Virus record (IMG/VR): IMGVR_UViG_3300050821_008688
Span: 1-64,000 of that record
DNA length: 64,000 nucleotides
Source of the DNA: a virus
Direction: 5' to 3' (one strand)
This document shows positions 1 through 7,400 of the stretch, one piece after another. The translations under genes and the position numbers were made by a program. The stretch's first letter is position 1, and each line of letters opens with the position of its first letter. A model generated the notes under the pieces. That model had not been told where the DNA came from, did no database searches, and saw nothing but the letters and a program-made list of their open reading frames with translations.

Positions 1-124
1 ATGATGGAACTGGCTCCTACGGGACGCGCGGCCAATTTTATTTTCACTTTTGCGGGCTATCGCGCGGGTTCATTTCCCGCCGCGAAGCCTGAAGATTACA
101 CACCAGCACCCGAGGAGAAAAAAG

Positions 125-742
125 ATGATAGCGGAATACCACAAGATTGAAACGCTGTACGAACGCGGCGAAAACCACAAAGTAATCGTGAGCAACTTCA
201 AGAACCCTGTCTACAAAACGATTAACCCGTGGGTCTGGACTGAGAAAATTGATGGGATGAATCTCGGCATCGGTATTCGGGACGGCCAGTTTAGCATTCG
301 TGGCAAATCCGAAAAGTCAGGGATTCCCGGCGACCTGCTCATGACTATCCGGGGTCTTGGTTTGGAAGAGAAGTTGCACGCGGTCTTCCAGTGCGACGTG
401 GCGCTGTACGCGGAAGGATATGGTGCGGGAATTCAAAAGGGCGGCGCATACCGCAAAGACAAAGGTATTATTCTCTTCGATGTGCTCGTGGATAATAAGT
501 GGTGGCTGAATGACGATAACGTGCGCGATGTAGGCAGCAAACTGGGACTGGACGTGGTGCCGTTGGTCGGCGTCTTCACGTTGGAGTATGCTACCGAATA
601 TGTTCGCGCGGGTTTTTGCTCTCACGCAGCGACAGCGGACCCCAACGCGAAGGCCGAAGGTTTGGTCGGTCGCCCAGTGGAGACGTTGTTTGATAAGAAA
701 GGCGAGCGCATTATCATCAAACTCAAGACGAAGGATTTCTAA
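125..742 (+). CDS. RNA ligase family nucleotidyltransferase
   Basis: The 205-residue protein shows the covalent nucleotidyltransferase motifs of the RNA/DNA ligase superfamily: motif I WTEKIDGMN with the predicted adenylated lysine K41, a motif III-like YAEGYG near residue 95, motif IV AEGLVGRP near 177 and motif V IIIKLKTKDF at the C-terminus. It is short, with only the adenylation domain and no OB-fold, which fits RNA ligase rather than replicative DNA ligase. The start at 125 is preferred over an ATG at 50 because GAGGAGAAAA lies just upstream. Its stop overlaps the next start (TAATG). A likely role is sealing RNA broken by host nucleases; a receiver-like RNA-repair-associated gene sits at 4535. 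Confidence 0.75.
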   Translation: MIAEYHKIETLYERGENHKVIVSNFKNPVYKTINPWVWTEKIDGMNLGIGIRDGQFSIRGKSEKSGIPGDLLMTIRGLGLEEKLHAVFQCDVALYAEGYGAGIQKGGAYRKDKGIILFDVLVDNKWWLNDDNVRDVGSKLGLDVVPLVGVFTLEYATEYVRAGFCSHAATADPNAKAEGLVGRPVETLFDKKGERIIIKLKTKDF

Positions 743-921
743 TGGACCGCAAACTGTTTGAGATTTGGGAAGACAAAGACCTGATTGTCAAGAATCCTCA
801 GTTTCCTTGGCGCGCACAGATGCCGAATCATGTCGCGCGCTTCCCGACCGAGGAGGCGGCGCAGCGATTCGTGGACGCAACGAAGGCGTATCGGAAAAAG
901 AAGGGGCTATCTAATGAGTGA
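742..921 (+). CDS. small hypothetical protein (59 aa)
   Basis: The ATG overlaps the ligase stop codon (TAATG) and the 3' end overlaps the next start, so it is translationally coupled on both sides. The product (MDRKLFEIWEDKDLIVKN...) is basic at its C-terminus and has a pattern like FPTEEAAQRFVDATKAY. No family is recognised with certainty. Confidence 0.6.
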   Translation: MDRKLFEIWEDKDLIVKNPQFPWRAQMPNHVARFPTEEAAQRFVDATKAYRKKKGLSNE

Positions 922-1210
922 TTTTGGCGGCTGCTCCCATCCTGTAGGGCGCAAGGAATACCGTTGTGAATGGTGCGGACAGAAAATTCCGAAGGGCGAA
1001 AAGCATGTCGCGTACGTCGGCATGTGGGAGAATGAGTTTCAAAATTGGCGGATGCATGATGAGTGCTACGCCGATGCTCAGAACAGCGATGAAATGTCAG
1101 ATGGGTTTAGTTCTTATGACCACGAGCGGCCAGTTAAGGCTTCAGTTCAAGCGGCGGAACCCATCCACACAACTCCTCAAACGGGCCACACGGACACTTC
1201 CCGCATTTAG
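914..1210 (+). CDS. small zinc-finger-like protein
   Basis: The 98-residue product carries CSHPVGRKEYRCEWCGQKIPKGEKH followed by MHDECY, a treble-clef-like arrangement of Cys and His (CxxC plus a downstream H/C pair) that probably binds zinc. The start at 914 overlaps the previous gene by 8 nt. The last ~30 residues look less constrained and overlap a possible convergent gene. Confidence 0.55.
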   Translation: MSDFGGCSHPVGRKEYRCEWCGQKIPKGEKHVAYVGMWENEFQNWRMHDECYADAQNSDEMSDGFSSYDHERPVKASVQAAEPIHTTPQTGHTDTSRI

Positions 1211-1322
1211 ATTTGTAGGGCTCCCAGCACATTGAGTAGGCGCAAGTCCATTTCGCGCCGCAAACCTCGCAGATGTGCGGCTGAGTCCATACGAATTCGT
1301 CTTTCCAATCAAAGAAGACCAT
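1134..1322 (-). CDS. possible Cys-rich small protein, antisense
   Basis: A 62-residue minus-strand frame (MVFFDWKDEFVW...) contains CEVCGAKW and CGKCPCG, eight cysteines in zinc-ribbon-like spacing, which is unlikely by chance. No clear ribosome-binding site precedes the ATG and it overlaps the 3' end of the preceding plus-strand gene, so the call is tentative. Confidence 0.3.
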   Translation of the reverse strand: MVFFDWKDEFVWTQPHICEVCGAKWTCAYSMCWEPYKSKCGKCPCGPFEELCGWVPPLELKP

Positions 1323-1347
1323 TTGATTGAATGATACACGAATTTTC

Positions 1348-1376
1348 TTGACAAAGCAATAGAAGAGAAGTATTAT
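1348..1376 (+). promoter_or_regulatory. sigma70-type promoter giving a leaderless endolysin mRNA
   Basis: TTGACA at 1348-1353, a 17-nt spacer and TATTAT at 1371-1376 form a near-consensus sigma70 promoter. Exactly 6 nt separate the -10 hexamer from the ATG at 1383, so the predicted first transcribed base is the A of the start codon. Confidence 0.75.
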
Positions 1377-1382
1377 TCGCTT

Positions 1383-1865
1383 ATGGCTGACATTACTCAG
1401 GCAATTCAAATCACGTTGAAGAACGAGGGTGGGTATGTGAACAATCCGCTGGACTCGGGCGGTGCCACGAATTTTGGCATCCTTCAGCGGGATTGGCCTA
1501 GTGTGAACATAGCGGCTATTACTGCCGAGCAGGCAGCTTCTTGGTATCAGACTACGACGCAGCCGCAGCGGTTTAATAATCCGCTGTACTCACAAATTAA
1601 TTCGCAGGCGATTTTGAACAAACTTTTTGACATGGGCGTGTTATTTGGTGTTGGTAGCGCGGTGATGATGTTGCAACAGGTGTTGCAGGTTACGGCGGAT
1701 GGCGGGTTTGGTCCGGCTACGTTGGCAGCGCTGAATGCCGATGACTCTGATATGACGCTGTCGGCATATAAATCGCGACTGCATCAGCATGAGATTGGTG
1801 TCGGCGAAGCCCATCCTACGGATATTGTGTTTGAAGAGGGCTGGGGAACACGAATCGATAGTTAA
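1383..1865 (+). CDS. endolysin, GH108-type muramidase with C-terminal peptidoglycan-binding domain
   Basis: The 160-residue product begins with the glycosyl hydrolase 108 signature EGGYVNNPLDSGGATNFGI; E15 is the expected catalytic acid. The C-terminal half (about 80-125, FDMGVLFGVGSAVMMLQQ then DGGFGPATLAAL) fits the PG_binding_3 domain that accompanies this family. There is no signal peptide, so release would depend on a holin; single-span membrane proteins encoded at 1987 and 2446 are candidates. No SD precedes the ATG, which matches the leaderless promoter immediately upstream. Confidence 0.9.
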   Translation: MADITQAIQITLKNEGGYVNNPLDSGGATNFGILQRDWPSVNIAAITAEQAASWYQTTTQPQRFNNPLYSQINSQAILNKLFDMGVLFGVGSAVMMLQQVLQVTADGGFGPATLAALNADDSDMTLSAYKSRLHQHEIGVGEAHPTDIVFEEGWGTRIDS

Positions 1866-1890
1866 AGACTTTTTGTTCTATAAGTGTGGG
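1865..1890 (+). promoter_or_regulatory. class II 18-nt element
   Basis: AAGACTTTTTGTTCTATA followed by AGTGTGGG. It is one of eleven plus-strand copies with identical length and no indels, each upstream of a transcription unit. This copy lies directly after the endolysin and about 100 nt before the 1987 gene. Confidence 0.6.
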
Positions 1891-1986
1891 AAACAATTTG
1901 ACCGAGGGACGGCGGGACAAGGCTTTCAAATAGTAGAGCCTATAAAACCAAAGAAATTCCGTCCAACATTTTCGAGGAGAAATAAA

Positions 1987-2148
1987 ATGATTATAGGAAT
2001 TCTTGTTGGAGTTGTAATTGCAGCGGTCGGGTACGCGATTTACAAGCATGTCGGGCTCGCCACGATTGAAGCGGACGTGAAGGCGGCTGTTTCTAATCCA
2101 ACGGCTACGCTCGCGACAATCAAAGCGGAACTTGCAAAATATCTGTAA
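1987..2148 (+). CDS. single-span membrane protein, holin candidate
   Basis: The 53-residue product starts MIIGILVGVVIAAVGYAIY, one clear transmembrane helix, followed by an amphipathic alanine/lysine tail. CGAGGAGAAATAAA supplies the ribosome-binding site. Its position right after the endolysin makes a holin or spanin-like role possible, but nothing else shows this. Confidence 0.6.
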   Translation: MIIGILVGVVIAAVGYAIYKHVGLATIEADVKAAVSNPTATLATIKAELAKYL

Positions 2149-2162
2149 AAGGGGAGGGGTCC

Positions 2163-2438
2163 ATGCTGGACCTTCTTCACAGATTTTACTGCATCTACTG
2201 CCGGATGTATCTCGGCGGCGAGGACGCAGAGAAGCTGACAGCCACGGTCAACTCGCACTTTCAGGCGAAGCATCCGCTGAATTATGATAACTGGAGCGCG
2301 AAGACCATCGCCTGTTCCATCCACTACGTGGCACCAGAAGCCCCTGAAACTGAAGTACGCTCAGAGTACACAGTTCCTAACGGAACGTCAAAGAAAAAAC
2401 TTGAAGAAGAGTACGACCGGAAGTGGCTCGGGAGTTGA
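2163..2438 (+). CDS. small hypothetical protein with Cys/His pairs
   Basis: The 91-residue product has FYCIYCRMYLGG near the N-terminus and SHFQAKH downstream, a CxxC...H...H arrangement reminiscent of a C2H2 finger. The ribosome-binding site AGGGGAGG precedes the ATG. Confidence 0.55.
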   Translation: MLDLLHRFYCIYCRMYLGGEDAEKLTATVNSHFQAKHPLNYDNWSAKTIACSIHYVAPEAPETEVRSEYTVPNGTSKKKLEEEYDRKWLGS

Positions 2439-2445
2439 AAGTCAA

Positions 2446-2556
2446 ATGGTAACGATTCTCATTGTCGTGGGGTTCATTGTCATCGTTCTGGCAGGTATGA
2501 CGGTGGACTATCTTGTGTACGGAAGGAAAAATCGTGGCGACTTCCATCGAAATTGA
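2446..2556 (+). CDS. single-span membrane peptide
   Basis: The 36-residue product (MVTILIVVGFIVIVLAGM then a charged tail YGRKNRGD) is a single transmembrane helix with a basic cytosolic end. It overlaps the start of the next gene. It could belong to the lysis cluster with the 1987 gene. Confidence 0.5.
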   Translation: MVTILIVVGFIVIVLAGMTVDYLVYGRKNRGDFHRN

Positions 2557-2794
2557 ACTAATTAAAGCGGGTACCGCGTTGGCGCGCAGCATCGGCCATG
2601 ACCCGCACAATAACGGTGGACCTGTACACGGATGTCCGAAGGCGTCGCCCATGATTCCGTGTACCTGTGGCGCAGGGCAGCAACAAGCAAAGGCGTTGGA
2701 CGACTGGCAGCATTTGATGGTGGATATTGAGGAAGCAGGGCCGGTAGATGTCCGAAATATGTCAAGTTTTTCGGACAATAAACTTGACACTTAG
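2534..2794 (+). CDS. small hypothetical protein
   Basis: The 86-residue product contains CPKASPMIPCTCGAG, a Cys cluster that may bind metal. A GTG at 2534 is chosen because GGAAGGA lies 6 nt upstream. It overlaps the preceding gene in another frame by 23 nt. Confidence 0.5.
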   Translation: MATSIEIELIKAGTALARSIGHDPHNNGGPVHGCPKASPMIPCTCGAGQQQAKALDDWQHLMVDIEEAGPVDVRNMSSFSDNKLDT

Positions 2795-2813
2795 ACCTGC
2801 ACTTTGATATTCT
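2784..2813 (+). promoter_or_regulatory. putative sigma70-type promoter
   Basis: TTGACA at 2784-2789, an 18-nt spacer and TATTCT at 2808-2813 lie about 50 nt upstream of the GTG at 2862. Confidence 0.45.
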
Positions 2814-2861
2814 GATTTTGGTATCAATGCACTATAGACATCGAAGCGGGGCAGGAGCAGT

Positions 2862-3272
2862 GTGAAACTTTCGTGGAGAGAGCTAAGGATTCTTGGATTC
2901 AAATTTTCATTACCCGCGATTGTAGTAATGGTTCAGCAACTGGACCCGGCGCAGGTTGAACAGTTTCGGCAGTATCGCGCGGAAATGGCGGAATGTGTGA
3001 AGTGTCACAAACTTTTTGATGTGCGCGCCGGTCAATCGTTTTTGGCGCATTTGGAAGAAGACCATAATTTTGAACTGTTCGCTGCGATGAATATCGTATC
3101 GGACGCATACCGGAATTTGTTGGAGACTCACAAGGTTCGTAGGGTAGCGCAGGGGAGGCTTTATGACACGGGGAATATTTGCAGCACTGGTATTGATGCT
3201 GGCATTGTTGTTCGTTCCGAATGCGCAGGCACAGCGGTCGCACGGGGGCAACAGGCAGGCTCAGACTCATAG
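2862..3272 (+). CDS. C2H2 zinc-finger protein
   Basis: The 136-residue product contains CVKCHKLFDVRAG and HLEEDH (C-x2-C then H-x4-H spacing), a single C2H2-type finger at about residues 45-70. The GTG start follows GCAGGAGCAGT. The last ~35 residues overlap the next gene by 110 nt and look less constrained, so the functional protein may end earlier. Confidence 0.55.
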   Translation: MKLSWRELRILGFKFSLPAIVVMVQQLDPAQVEQFRQYRAEMAECVKCHKLFDVRAGQSFLAHLEEDHNFELFAAMNIVSDAYRNLLETHKVRRVAQGRLYDTGNICSTGIDAGIVVRSECAGTAVARGQQAGSDS

Positions 3273-3567
3273 TCAGAGCCACGCTTCGTATGCGGCGCGA
3301 GGGGTTCAGCGGGGTCACGGTCGCAACGAAGGTCACAGAATTGATGGCGAGTATCGCGGTCGGTATTTCGGTCGCGGTAATCAGTGCCGTCTGAACTTCT
3401 ACGGCCAGCCGTCATTTTTGTTCGGCGGCATTTGGTTCGGGATTGACGTGTGGCCGAGTTATTGGTTGGCGACGGATTACGTCTACGTTGACTATTACGA
3501 CGGGGATTATTTCTTAGTGAACAGTCGTTTTGGTCCCGGTGCGCGCATTGCGATTTTGGTAGAGTAA
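3163..3567 (+). CDS. secreted small protein
   Basis: The product has a classical signal peptide (MTRGIFAALVLMLALLF..., cleavage after AQA near residue 23), a His/Gln/Arg-rich linker and a tyrosine/tryptophan-rich C-terminal part (FGIDVWPSYWLATDYVYVDY) resembling small periplasmic proteins of diderm bacteria. A strong SD (GGGGAGG) precedes the ATG. The function is unknown; it would act in the periplasm or at the cell surface. Confidence 0.65.
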   Translation: MTRGIFAALVLMLALLFVPNAQAQRSHGGNRQAQTHSQSHASYAARGVQRGHGRNEGHRIDGEYRGRYFGRGNQCRLNFYGQPSFLFGGIWFGIDVWPSYWLATDYVYVDYYDGDYFLVNSRFGPGARIAILVE

Positions 3568-3635
3568 TGAGCCGGTTGGATTGGTTGACGGTTGCGGCCA
3601 TCTTGATTTTTTTGATTCTGGCGTTCGGGAGGTGA
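3567..3635 (+). CDS. tiny membrane peptide (22 aa)
   Basis: MSRLDWLTVAAILIFLILAF plus two residues forms one hydrophobic helix. Its start overlaps the stop of the secreted protein (TAATG). It is too short for certainty. Confidence 0.4.
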   Translation: MSRLDWLTVAAILIFLILAFGR

Positions 3636-3759
3636 CTTATGCGCCTGTAAATTGAGTTGACAAACTAAGAGAAAAATAAACTACAATGAGCGTTACGGTG
3701 GCGTGGTGGAGGGGAAACCCAAAGAAGCCACGCCACTTTTTGTTTTCGGAGAGAGCAGC

Positions 3760-4353
3760 ATGATACCTGATTTATACAGCGCCGACTACTTCAATCAAAA
3801 ATCTTGGGAACGTGTGAAGAATGCAGTGCCCGCCGATTTTTTGCCTTCGGATGAAGCTGTAGAAAAATATATTCACGATAAGATTGAACCGTTGCTTTCC
3901 CGGTATCGGCAATCAGACCACGACTGGTTCAAAGATTTTTCGCGGCGTCGCGGTGAGTGTATGCACTCTTCCGACCTGATTGACCGTCTGCAAAAACTTA
4001 ACCCGGACATATTCGTGCAGCAACAATACAACTACCCGGATGACTGGGGGCTTTATACCTCTGCGCTTGGGCGCGTTCAATTTTTAACTGGTGTTCCGAA
4101 AGGTTGGCTTACAGAATTTTCATACGCACTCGTGGATGACCGCGATTTGCCGACCGAGGAACGTCGCGGCTGGCGTACTGTGGTGGTCTACTGTCTGGTG
4201 AAGGGTGCAATCACTTGGGAGCAAGTTCTTGCGGAGTTCGGCGAACCGAATGACGGTTTCAACGAGGAGCGTTGGTGTAATGCTACAATGGATTTTCGGC
4301 AAGGGGGAGAGCAAATCTTCCAAAGGAATATCGCCAATGTCTTGGATTCGTAG
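3760..4353 (+). CDS. hypothetical protein (197 aa)
   Basis: The start MIPDLYSADYF is chosen because GGAGAGAGC lies just upstream; an in-frame GTG at 3703 lacks this. The protein is soluble, acidic to neutral, with no recognised domain. The 3' end overlaps the next gene. Confidence 0.6.
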   Translation: MIPDLYSADYFNQKSWERVKNAVPADFLPSDEAVEKYIHDKIEPLLSRYRQSDHDWFKDFSRRRGECMHSSDLIDRLQKLNPDIFVQQQYNYPDDWGLYTSALGRVQFLTGVPKGWLTEFSYALVDDRDLPTEERRGWRTVVVYCLVKGAITWEQVLAEFGEPNDGFNEERWCNATMDFRQGGEQIFQRNIANVLDS

Positions 4354-4534
4354 TCAGGTTGAATATTTTGAAGCCGCGCCGGGGATTTGGTGGTACAAAG
4401 CTTGTGAGGGGCGGTGGTTGCGCGAATCAAATTATGACGAAGTGCATGAGTGGGACACAGGCTGGTGGGGATTTTTTCCGCCGCGTAATCACAGATTTAA
4501 TAATCCGTACGACGCTATGCGAGAGGTGAGTTAA
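4337..4534 (+). CDS. small hypothetical protein (65 aa)
   Basis: A Trp/Tyr-rich soluble protein (APGIWWYKACEGRWL..., DTGWWGFFPP). It overlaps the previous gene by 17 nt and ends directly before the next ATG. The family is not recognised. Confidence 0.55.
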   Translation: MSWIRSQVEYFEAAPGIWWYKACEGRWLRESNYDEVHEWDTGWWGFFPPRNHRFNNPYDAMREVS

Positions 4535-4879
4535 ATGGACCTATGGCTAGATGATTTGCGTGACCCAGAACGTCATCAACATCGAGGTTGGTATTGGGTT
4601 ATGACCGCAGCGGACGCAATCAAGGTGCTGCGTAATGAACGCGTTGAACGCGCGTCGCTGGACCATGACTTGACGTATCAACAGATGGAACGGGGCGGCT
4701 ACTATGCGCGAATTGAAGATGATGGTGTGATGTCTGGATATGATGTGCTTCTGTGGCTTGAAGAAAATCCGCAGTACTGGCCTCCCGAGGGTGTCGCGGT
4801 GCATACTGGAAACCCCGCAGGCGCGCAGCGAATGCAGGCTGCAATTGTCAAGCACTACGGGCGCACTTTTCAATTCTGA
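4535..4879 (+). CDS. cyclic-phosphate-processing receiver-like (cPPRR) protein
   Basis: The 114-residue product matches the receiver-fold family associated with phage RNA repair: an N-terminal acidic pair MDLWLDDLRDP, a strand-end SLDHDL at about 41-46, and the C-terminal VAVHTGNPAGAQRMQAAI. The family is known from gene neighbourhoods to process terminal phosphates on broken RNA together with RNA ligases and kinases; here an RNA ligase is encoded at 125. Catalytic activity is inferred, not shown. Confidence 0.6.
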   Translation: MDLWLDDLRDPERHQHRGWYWVMTAADAIKVLRNERVERASLDHDLTYQQMERGGYYARIEDDGVMSGYDVLLWLEENPQYWPPEGVAVHTGNPAGAQRMQAAIVKHYGRTFQF

Positions 4880-4899
4880 TGAAATCTTGTTACAGGTTT

Positions 4900-4924
4900 G
4901 TGACTATCTCTCCTATAGTGTAGG
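4900..4924 (+). promoter_or_regulatory. class II 18-nt element, degenerate
   Basis: GTGACTATCTCTCCTATA then GTGTAGG. The copy differs from the consensus at the first two bases but keeps GACT, CTAT and the downstream GTGNRGG. It precedes the 4959 gene. Confidence 0.5.
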
Positions 4925-4958
4925 CATCCAGCAGTGTGAGCACTAGAGGAGAAATCAG

Positions 4959-5459
4959 ATGGCATCCGAGAACGATAATAATCGTAGTTCTGCACTCTCA
5001 CCCGAAGCGCTCGCGATGATTCATACCGCGACGGCGGCTGCGGTGCAGGAAGCTATTTCCAGTTTGTTTCAAAATTTCATGCCCGCCTTGAAGGATATGG
5101 CGCTTACCCCAGAGAAGATTCGCGAGGCAAACCGTCCCTATGTGGACCCATTAAAGGCGGCGCGCGATTTGCGTGAGTCTTTGAAGTCAAAGAAAGAGGA
5201 AATTGAAAATCAGAAGCGGTTGGCAGCGTTCCGTGCGTCTTGTTCGCACACGTACAACAACGGCATCACGGCGATTTGCTTGGTTCACAATCAACCCGAC
5301 CATCAGCCGCGCGGAATTTGTGTGTTGTGTTCCGATTGGATTCACCCGAAAGAGTGGCGTATCGGTATTCCGACCGAGAAAGAACCGAACGGCCACGCAT
5401 ATCTTGTGGAGCCTCACAAGGATTATTCGCGCGTCATGACGCTTGAAGTCCGCTCATAA
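4959..5459 (+). CDS. hypothetical protein with C-terminal Cys/His pairs
   Basis: The 166-residue product has a helical N-terminal half with a charged coiled-coil-like stretch (RESLKSKKEEIENQKR), then CSHTY...CLVHNQ and CVLCSDWIHP, a likely zinc site. The ribosome-binding site AGAGGAGA precedes the ATG. The family is not recognised. Confidence 0.6.
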   Translation: MASENDNNRSSALSPEALAMIHTATAAAVQEAISSLFQNFMPALKDMALTPEKIREANRPYVDPLKAARDLRESLKSKKEEIENQKRLAAFRASCSHTYNNGITAICLVHNQPDHQPRGICVLCSDWIHPKEWRIGIPTEKEPNGHAYLVEPHKDYSRVMTLEVRS

Positions 5460-5614
5460 TGTTCATTTGGCGATATGGCGTAGTGAGCGATAAGTGCGAC
5501 CTGACTGATTTAGACCAGTGGATATCTCCGCGCATGCTGAAAGAGGACGCGCCGAAGGCACCTGCGGCATTGCGCGAGGCACTGGAAAAGTTTGTTGCGT
5601 CTTCAAAGTTTTAG
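5459..5614 (+). CDS. small hypothetical protein (51 aa)
   Basis: It begins in a TAATG overlap with the preceding gene. The product MFIWRYGVVSDKCDLTDLDQ... is soluble with an alanine-rich helical C-terminus. Its stop codon lies inside the class II element that follows. Confidence 0.5.
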   Translation: MFIWRYGVVSDKCDLTDLDQWISPRMLKEDAPKAPAALREALEKFVASSKF

Positions 5615-5675
5615 ACTAATCATTCTATAATTGTAGGGGCTAGCATATTGCAGCCGCTCGTCGGGTTCCCCGACG
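5611..5675 (+). promoter_or_regulatory. class II element plus leader hairpin before the virion block
   Basis: TAGACTAATCATTCTATA (5612-5629) is followed by ATTGTAGGGG. Further down the presumed leader, CGTCGGG and CCCGACG (5659-5675) can pair to form a tight hairpin just before the SD AAAGGAAAA of the 5692 gene. The hairpin may stabilise the 5' end of this mRNA. Confidence 0.55.
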
Positions 5676-5691
5676 CCTAAAGGAAAATACA

Positions 5692-6939
5692 ATGACTCTT
5701 GCATCTCGTGGTTACACTTCTAGCGCCCGTGTTTCTGGAGCACCGGGGGCTTACATTTCTATTCGTCCGACCGATTTTGGTAGCATCGGCGGGTCACCAA
5801 ACGCTAACTTGGGTGTTGCTGGCGCTTACGCGATTCTCGCGCAGAGTGGCATCACTAACTCAGGTCTTACCGTAGTTAAGGGTGGAAATATTGGTTCGGC
5901 TCCCACGGCCACGATTACCGGTTTTCCTCCGGGCGTTGTTGTGGCTCCCAACATCATCGATAACGCGGACGCAGCCGCAGCGGAAACGGCGGCGATAGCG
6001 GCGTATGCCACTTATAACGCACTGTCCTTTACGTCTTTGGGCTCTGCGGTCAACATGAGCACCAATACGGGTGGCGGCGGCGGCGCTGGCGTCTATCGTG
6101 CGGGTAATTACAGTTCCACGTCCAGCTTGGATATTCCGGCTACTGTGAACGCGGATGGTAATCCGGGTATCACTCTGGATGCGCAGGGAAATCCTGCCGC
6201 GTTGTTTGTATTCAAGTCAACGGCGTCTACCGTTACGTTGGAAACCGGCGCATCTGTTACGCTGATTAATGGAGCGCAGGCGGATAACGTTATTTGGCTT
6301 GTTGGTTCATCGCTCACCACTGTTGCACCATCAAACATGGTTGGAACCATTCTGGCTCAGGCTTCTATCACTCTCGGTGGCGGAACCTTCGTGGGTCATG
6401 CTTTTGCTGGACTCCAAAATTCGGGGGCTGGCGCGGTGTCCATTTCAACGGCTACTGCCATCACTACGGAAACGACATTCCCCGTAAACATTCAAAATGC
6501 TTTGCCGTTAGTTCCGGCAAACGGCACGGCGGATTATATTTTCGTTATCCCGAATGCTGGGTCGGAATGGAAAGTTCAGAAGTCCGTTCAGTTTATGCGA
6601 CCGAACGGAGTTGCTGAAACACCGGGAATCGCGATTGACGGGCTTGATTGCATTCAACCTCCGTATCCGGGACAGGGAGCGACGGTTGTGGCCGGTACGA
6701 GTCCTGTGTCGTATATGGAACTTAATGGGTACGGGTTTGTTGCTACCACGGGTGGCACCACGGCTGTGACCTTTATTGGGTTCAGCAATTTCAACGTGAC
6801 GAAGGGCGCAACGACTCAGGATGGCACGGTCGTGTGGACTTCTCTCGGAAAGGTGGCGCTTGTTCGTGCGCGCTTTACCAACTCCGGTCTTGTAGCAGCT
6901 TCGCCGGTCGCTCAGGAATACGACCTGTTTGAGTTGTAA
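5692..6939 (+). CDS. virion protein with DUF3494 (ice-binding-like) beta-solenoid domain
   Basis: Residues about 35-265 of 415 follow the DUF3494 pattern closely: LGVAGAYAILAQSGITNSG, ITGFPPGVV, an alanine-rich helix (AETAAIAAYATYNAL), AGVYRAGNYSS, ITLDAQGNPAALFVFK, LINGAQADNVIWLVGSS and GTILAQASITLGGG. The family includes bacterial ice-binding proteins and adhesion-associated beta-helices. Residues 270-415 form a separate beta-rich domain with a DGTVVWTSLG motif also present in the 11761 protein. There is no signal peptide; position and promoter class suggest a virion surface or decoration protein. Ice binding itself is not implied. Confidence 0.8.
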   Translation: MTLASRGYTSSARVSGAPGAYISIRPTDFGSIGGSPNANLGVAGAYAILAQSGITNSGLTVVKGGNIGSAPTATITGFPPGVVVAPNIIDNADAAAAETAAIAAYATYNALSFTSLGSAVNMSTNTGGGGGAGVYRAGNYSSTSSLDIPATVNADGNPGITLDAQGNPAALFVFKSTASTVTLETGASVTLINGAQADNVIWLVGSSLTTVAPSNMVGTILAQASITLGGGTFVGHAFAGLQNSGAGAVSISTATAITTETTFPVNIQNALPLVPANGTADYIFVIPNAGSEWKVQKSVQFMRPNGVAETPGIAIDGLDCIQPPYPGQGATVVAGTSPVSYMELNGYGFVATTGGTTAVTFIGFSNFNVTKGATTQDGTVVWTSLGKVALVRARFTNSGLVAASPVAQEYDLFEL

Positions 6940-6981
6940 TTTTTGTGGTAGAAGTAAAATTTGAAGTTCGGAGGATACACC

Positions 6982-7284
6982 ATGAGTGAACCAAACGCAA
7001 CACCCGCTCCGGCGACAGTCGTAGCGACACCAGCACCAAAGCTGAATGCGATTCAGCTTATCCAGCGAGAAATTATTAGTTTTCAACGACAGCGTGAACA
7101 GCACATGGCAAACGTTCATGCGACCGAAGGCGCAATTCAGGCGGCGCAGCATCTGATAGGTGTGTTGACGGCAGAGGCTGCGAAGGCCGAAGCCTTGGCA
7201 GCGTCCGTGGGCGACACGGTTGCGATAGACGGGCTGAAGGTTGCGGAGAAGGTCGTTGAGGTAACCACGGGGGAGAAGCCCTAA
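6982..7284 (+). CDS. coiled-coil small protein (100 aa)
   Basis: The start at 6982 follows CGGAGGA. The product has a Pro/Ala-rich N-terminus and a long helix (REIISFQRQREQHMANVHA...) that is probably coiled coil. It sits between two virion genes and is followed by a terminator, so it may be a chaperone or minor virion component. Confidence 0.55.
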   Translation: MSEPNATPAPATVVATPAPKLNAIQLIQREIISFQRQREQHMANVHATEGAIQAAQHLIGVLTAEAAKAEALAASVGDTVAIDGLKVAEKVVEVTTGEKP

Positions 7285-7326
7285 AACATCTTCCAGATAG
7301 TGCTGCTCACACTGCTGGATGCTCCG

Positions 7327-7368
7327 AAAGCGGCGGTTCACTCTCACCAGTGGACCGCCGTTTCTATT
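7327..7368 (+). terminator. rho-independent terminator
   Basis: GCGGCGGTTCAC and GTGGACCGCCG pair (one G-T pair) around an 8-nt loop and are followed by TTTCTATTT. It separates the 5692-7284 unit from the next class II element at 7370. Confidence 0.75.
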
Positions 7369-7369
7369 T

Positions 7370-7395
7370 AAGACTATCTTTTCTATAGTGTGGAG
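7370..7395 (+). promoter_or_regulatory. class II 18-nt element
   Basis: AAGACTATCTTTTCTATA followed by GTGTGGAG, directly downstream of the terminator and 14 nt upstream of the ATG at 7401. The tight terminator-element-gene spacing is good evidence that the element is a promoter. Confidence 0.7.
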
Positions 7396-7400
7396 TCAAA

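Noticed and set aside
3657-3687. Sigma70 promoter TTGACA...TACAAT before the 3760 gene
   Set aside because: The spacer is 19 nt and no start fits the leaderless rule, so it is too weak to list.
6508-7347. Long minus-strand open frame (279 codons)
   Set aside because: Antisense to the well-supported 5692 and 6982 genes, Arg/Cys-rich composition typical of reverse-frame shadows, no SD.
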